64,000 bases of DNA from Glossina fuscipes (Eukaryota > Arthropoda > Insecta > Diptera > Glossinidae). A program made the position numbers and the translations under genes. How positions within the stretch are numbered: the stretch's first letter is position 1; every line of letters starts with the position of its first letter. A model generated the notes under the pieces. The model saw only the letters and a program-made list of their open reading frames with translations, searched no databases and had not been told where the DNA came from. This document shows, one piece after another, positions 61,940 to 64,000 of this stretch. The DNA is taken from positions 39,172 to 103,171 of the forward strand of contig NW_023998450.1 of assembly GCF_014805625.2 (NCBI RefSeq), given 5' to 3'.

Positions 61940-62260
61940 AGTGTTCTGTGTGCATCCCATCCTAGATTACGAAGGGAAATTGTTTCCACCAATCGCACAT
62001 AACAGCGGTAGCTCGGACACCAAAAAACTAAACGATAATCCTAACTAGAGACACGTATAAGCTTTCTGTGAAGTAACCATCGATAAACTCCTTAGCCTTA
62101 CATGAAGATTGAATTTAGTGTCAAGGATAATCCCCATATCCCAAGAATACCAACCCGATCCCAGTTTCACACCATTAATATGGCAGTTATTAGATATTGG
62201 AAGTGCCGAGCTAAAAGTCGTTGCCCTTCATTTGCTATCGTTCAACGAACAACCAATTTA
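61940..62260 (-). pseudogene. Decayed Jockey-like LINE reverse-transcriptase thumb relic
   Basis: On the minus strand INGVKLGSGWYSWDMGIILD and TKFNLHVRL (about 62092-62176) match the usual ..NG..L.....V.DLGV.LD.KL.F..H block that follows the RT palm in Jockey-type ORF2. VTSQKAYTCL just after matches the S.KA...LGF helix. Further downstream, stops intervene. It is a fragment of an insertion opposite in orientation to the relics at 1.4-7.3 kb. Confidence 0.6.
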
Positions 62261-62329
62261 TCTCGCACTTCTTTCCTACGGCGAGCAAATTAGATTCGAG
62301 CATATTTTCAGAGCAATGGAATAGTTTTA

Positions 62330-64000
62330 TGACTATAACATGAAATATACTACAATAGTGTTCTTAAATAGTAGTAGTGACGCGAAATATTCATGAATGT
62401 ACGTAGGGATATTTTTGCATGATATTACGTTTACTAATTACTAATGTATTAATCTAGCCTGAGAGAACGAGGTAGGGTGAAAGGATGAGAATAGAATAAG
62501 TAAATAAACGGAAAACTATTTCAAGTTTATGGGAAAGACGCGTGCCAGCAGTTGAGCGCAGGAGAGCTGTGTCAATAAAAATTAAAAATTTTTGATAATC
62601 TCAGTTTGCTATGTAGTCGTTATGAAATGGCTTAAAGTAAAATTCTTTAAATTATACAATTTAGTAAAACTTCAACTTATAGAAAAATGCATTTCCTTAA
62701 AAAATTGTACGCTTCCTTTGCACCAATTTACTGCTATGTGTCTAGTTTATTTCAAAAAGAAATGAAAAAAGGAAAAACGTATTTTCTACGTTGGTTTTTG
62801 TTACTCATTTCTGTCAGACTTACTGTCAAGGTTTTTTGCTTTTTGTATATGTGCATTAGATTTAAAAGGCTTTCAGTGTATAAATATATATAGAGTCGCA
62901 TACACCCAAATGCGCATACGTCTATTGCAAATTTTTTTGTCAAGCTTCAAAATCTTGCAGTCGCTTATTGCACAACTTAATATTTGTTTTCTTTGCTCGT
63001 TTTTACATTACATACATTATTTCCGTACTAGAGTCTCTATCGACTGTTGTTTTATCGCCGCCTTAAGGATAAGGTAAAAGTGATTTATAGAGAGAGTGGA
63101 TGCGAGGAAGCAGCGCTTTTTTCCTTCTTTGTTAAGTAAATTTTAGGCCATTTAAAAATATTTTTGACTTACGTACGCCTTAAGTCAAACGTGTAAAATA
63201 TACTTTTGTTTTTGGCTGCTTGGATGAGTAAACTTTACAACAGGATTTTCATTAAAAGTGTTGCCTAAAAACGTTTGCTCCTACCAACGGGTTCTTTTCA
63301 CAAAATATAAGATACCTTGCACAGTCTGATCGACCCCTTGTTTTCGTCGGCTTTCGATTCTTGCAATTTGTATTAAAGGTGGTTGGCTAAAATGTCTATA
63401 TTTAAGTTGTACCTGCACACACATACCACGTTTTATATTGTTTGCTTGACACAAGTAACAACACTTTAACAAAGCTTATAAGTTTATAATTGCTGACAAT
63501 TATTTTTACACTATTTTCCTCGAATTTAACACCCTGTGCAAGTAAGTCACGTCACTTAATCGGTAGTTCTCTTTTAAGTAGCGCAAATTTCCTTAAAACT
63601 ATCTAAAATAATAGTGATGAATGTTGGCAAAATATAAACATAACTGTAGAGCAGGACCAGAGATATTTTATGTATACGGGAGAACTTGCGGTATACGAAG
63701 AGCAAATCCTGGCGAAGAACAACCTTAAATACAATTCTACCATATCCGTAAAATGTTCAAAGCCGTTAAACCAATTGTACATTGCAGATATCGCGGAATA
63801 GAAATAAAATAAGCATTTTTTCTTGTTTGCCGCCGTTGCCTTCGTTTTGATTCTAGTTTTAACGCATATCAAGCGATATAAATTCTTACATATTGAAAAA
63901 ATTCAAATTTTTTTAGTGTAGACGCACAGTTTTTTAGAGTTTTGCAAATCAGCTTTACGATAAGTTTAACATTTTCATGTTTCTTTTTGGCGCATATTGA
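62330..64000. other. No gene supported
   Basis: AT-rich DNA to the window edge with short frames on both strands; none has a recognised motif. Confidence 0.4.

Noticed and set aside
1..64000. CRISPR arrays, bacterial operons, ribosome binding sites or phage genes
   Set aside because: Nothing with regular repeat-spacer spacing or dense coding was seen; the DNA is eukaryotic in structure.

Overview
The window is eukaryotic, AT-rich, intron- and repeat-dominated genomic DNA. It is most likely from a higher fly; a tephritid-type fruit fly would fit. The evidence is an insect-type mariner, Jockey-like and Tc1-like relics, short repeats pairing (GACRGAC)n with (TA)n in the style of dipteran mini-me/Helitron-related elements, and a gene fragment with BRC repeats separated by a 58-bp fly-sized intron. 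Species assignment is inference. One 400-bp assembly gap (N) lies at 29999-30398.

Region by region. 1-997 (minus) is the 5' part of ORF1 of a non-LTR retrotransposon with three CCHC zinc knuckles; it is unbroken and runs off the left edge. 1.4-7.3 kb is a graveyard of Jockey-like LINE relics on the plus strand, with endonuclease and reverse-transcriptase motifs still readable through stops and deletions. 11562-12849 is a complete mariner with perfect 32-bp inverted repeats and a full-length transposase frame. Just beyond it lie a tRNA-like SINE head and a decayed Tc1-like transposase. 21110-21211 and 54600-54697 are two copies, in opposite orientation, of a roughly 100-bp retroposon-like element. 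Each is flanked by a 12-13 bp target-site duplication and both start at the same base. The second copy sits inside an older mini-me/Helitron-like repeat. 36.4-38.0 kb (minus) holds a multi-exon Brca2-like fragment that looks degraded. 39.26-39.42 kb has a TATA box followed by a small ATG exon. Two head-to-tail units of the mini-me/Helitron-like repeat lie at 45.4-46.1 kb. A minus-strand LINE relic lies near 62 kb.

No intact, conventionally supported host gene is visible. Most of the remaining sequence (7.3-11.5, 14.1-21.1, 22.6-34.1, 39.5-45.3, 46.2-54.2 and 55.2-61.9 kb) shows no coding signal I can support. It is consistent with intergenic or long-intron DNA. The features do not form a pathway; they record successive transposon insertions around one decaying gene. 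The best lead for something undescribed is the ~100-bp element with its fixed 5' end, 5' hairpin and (TAA)n tail.
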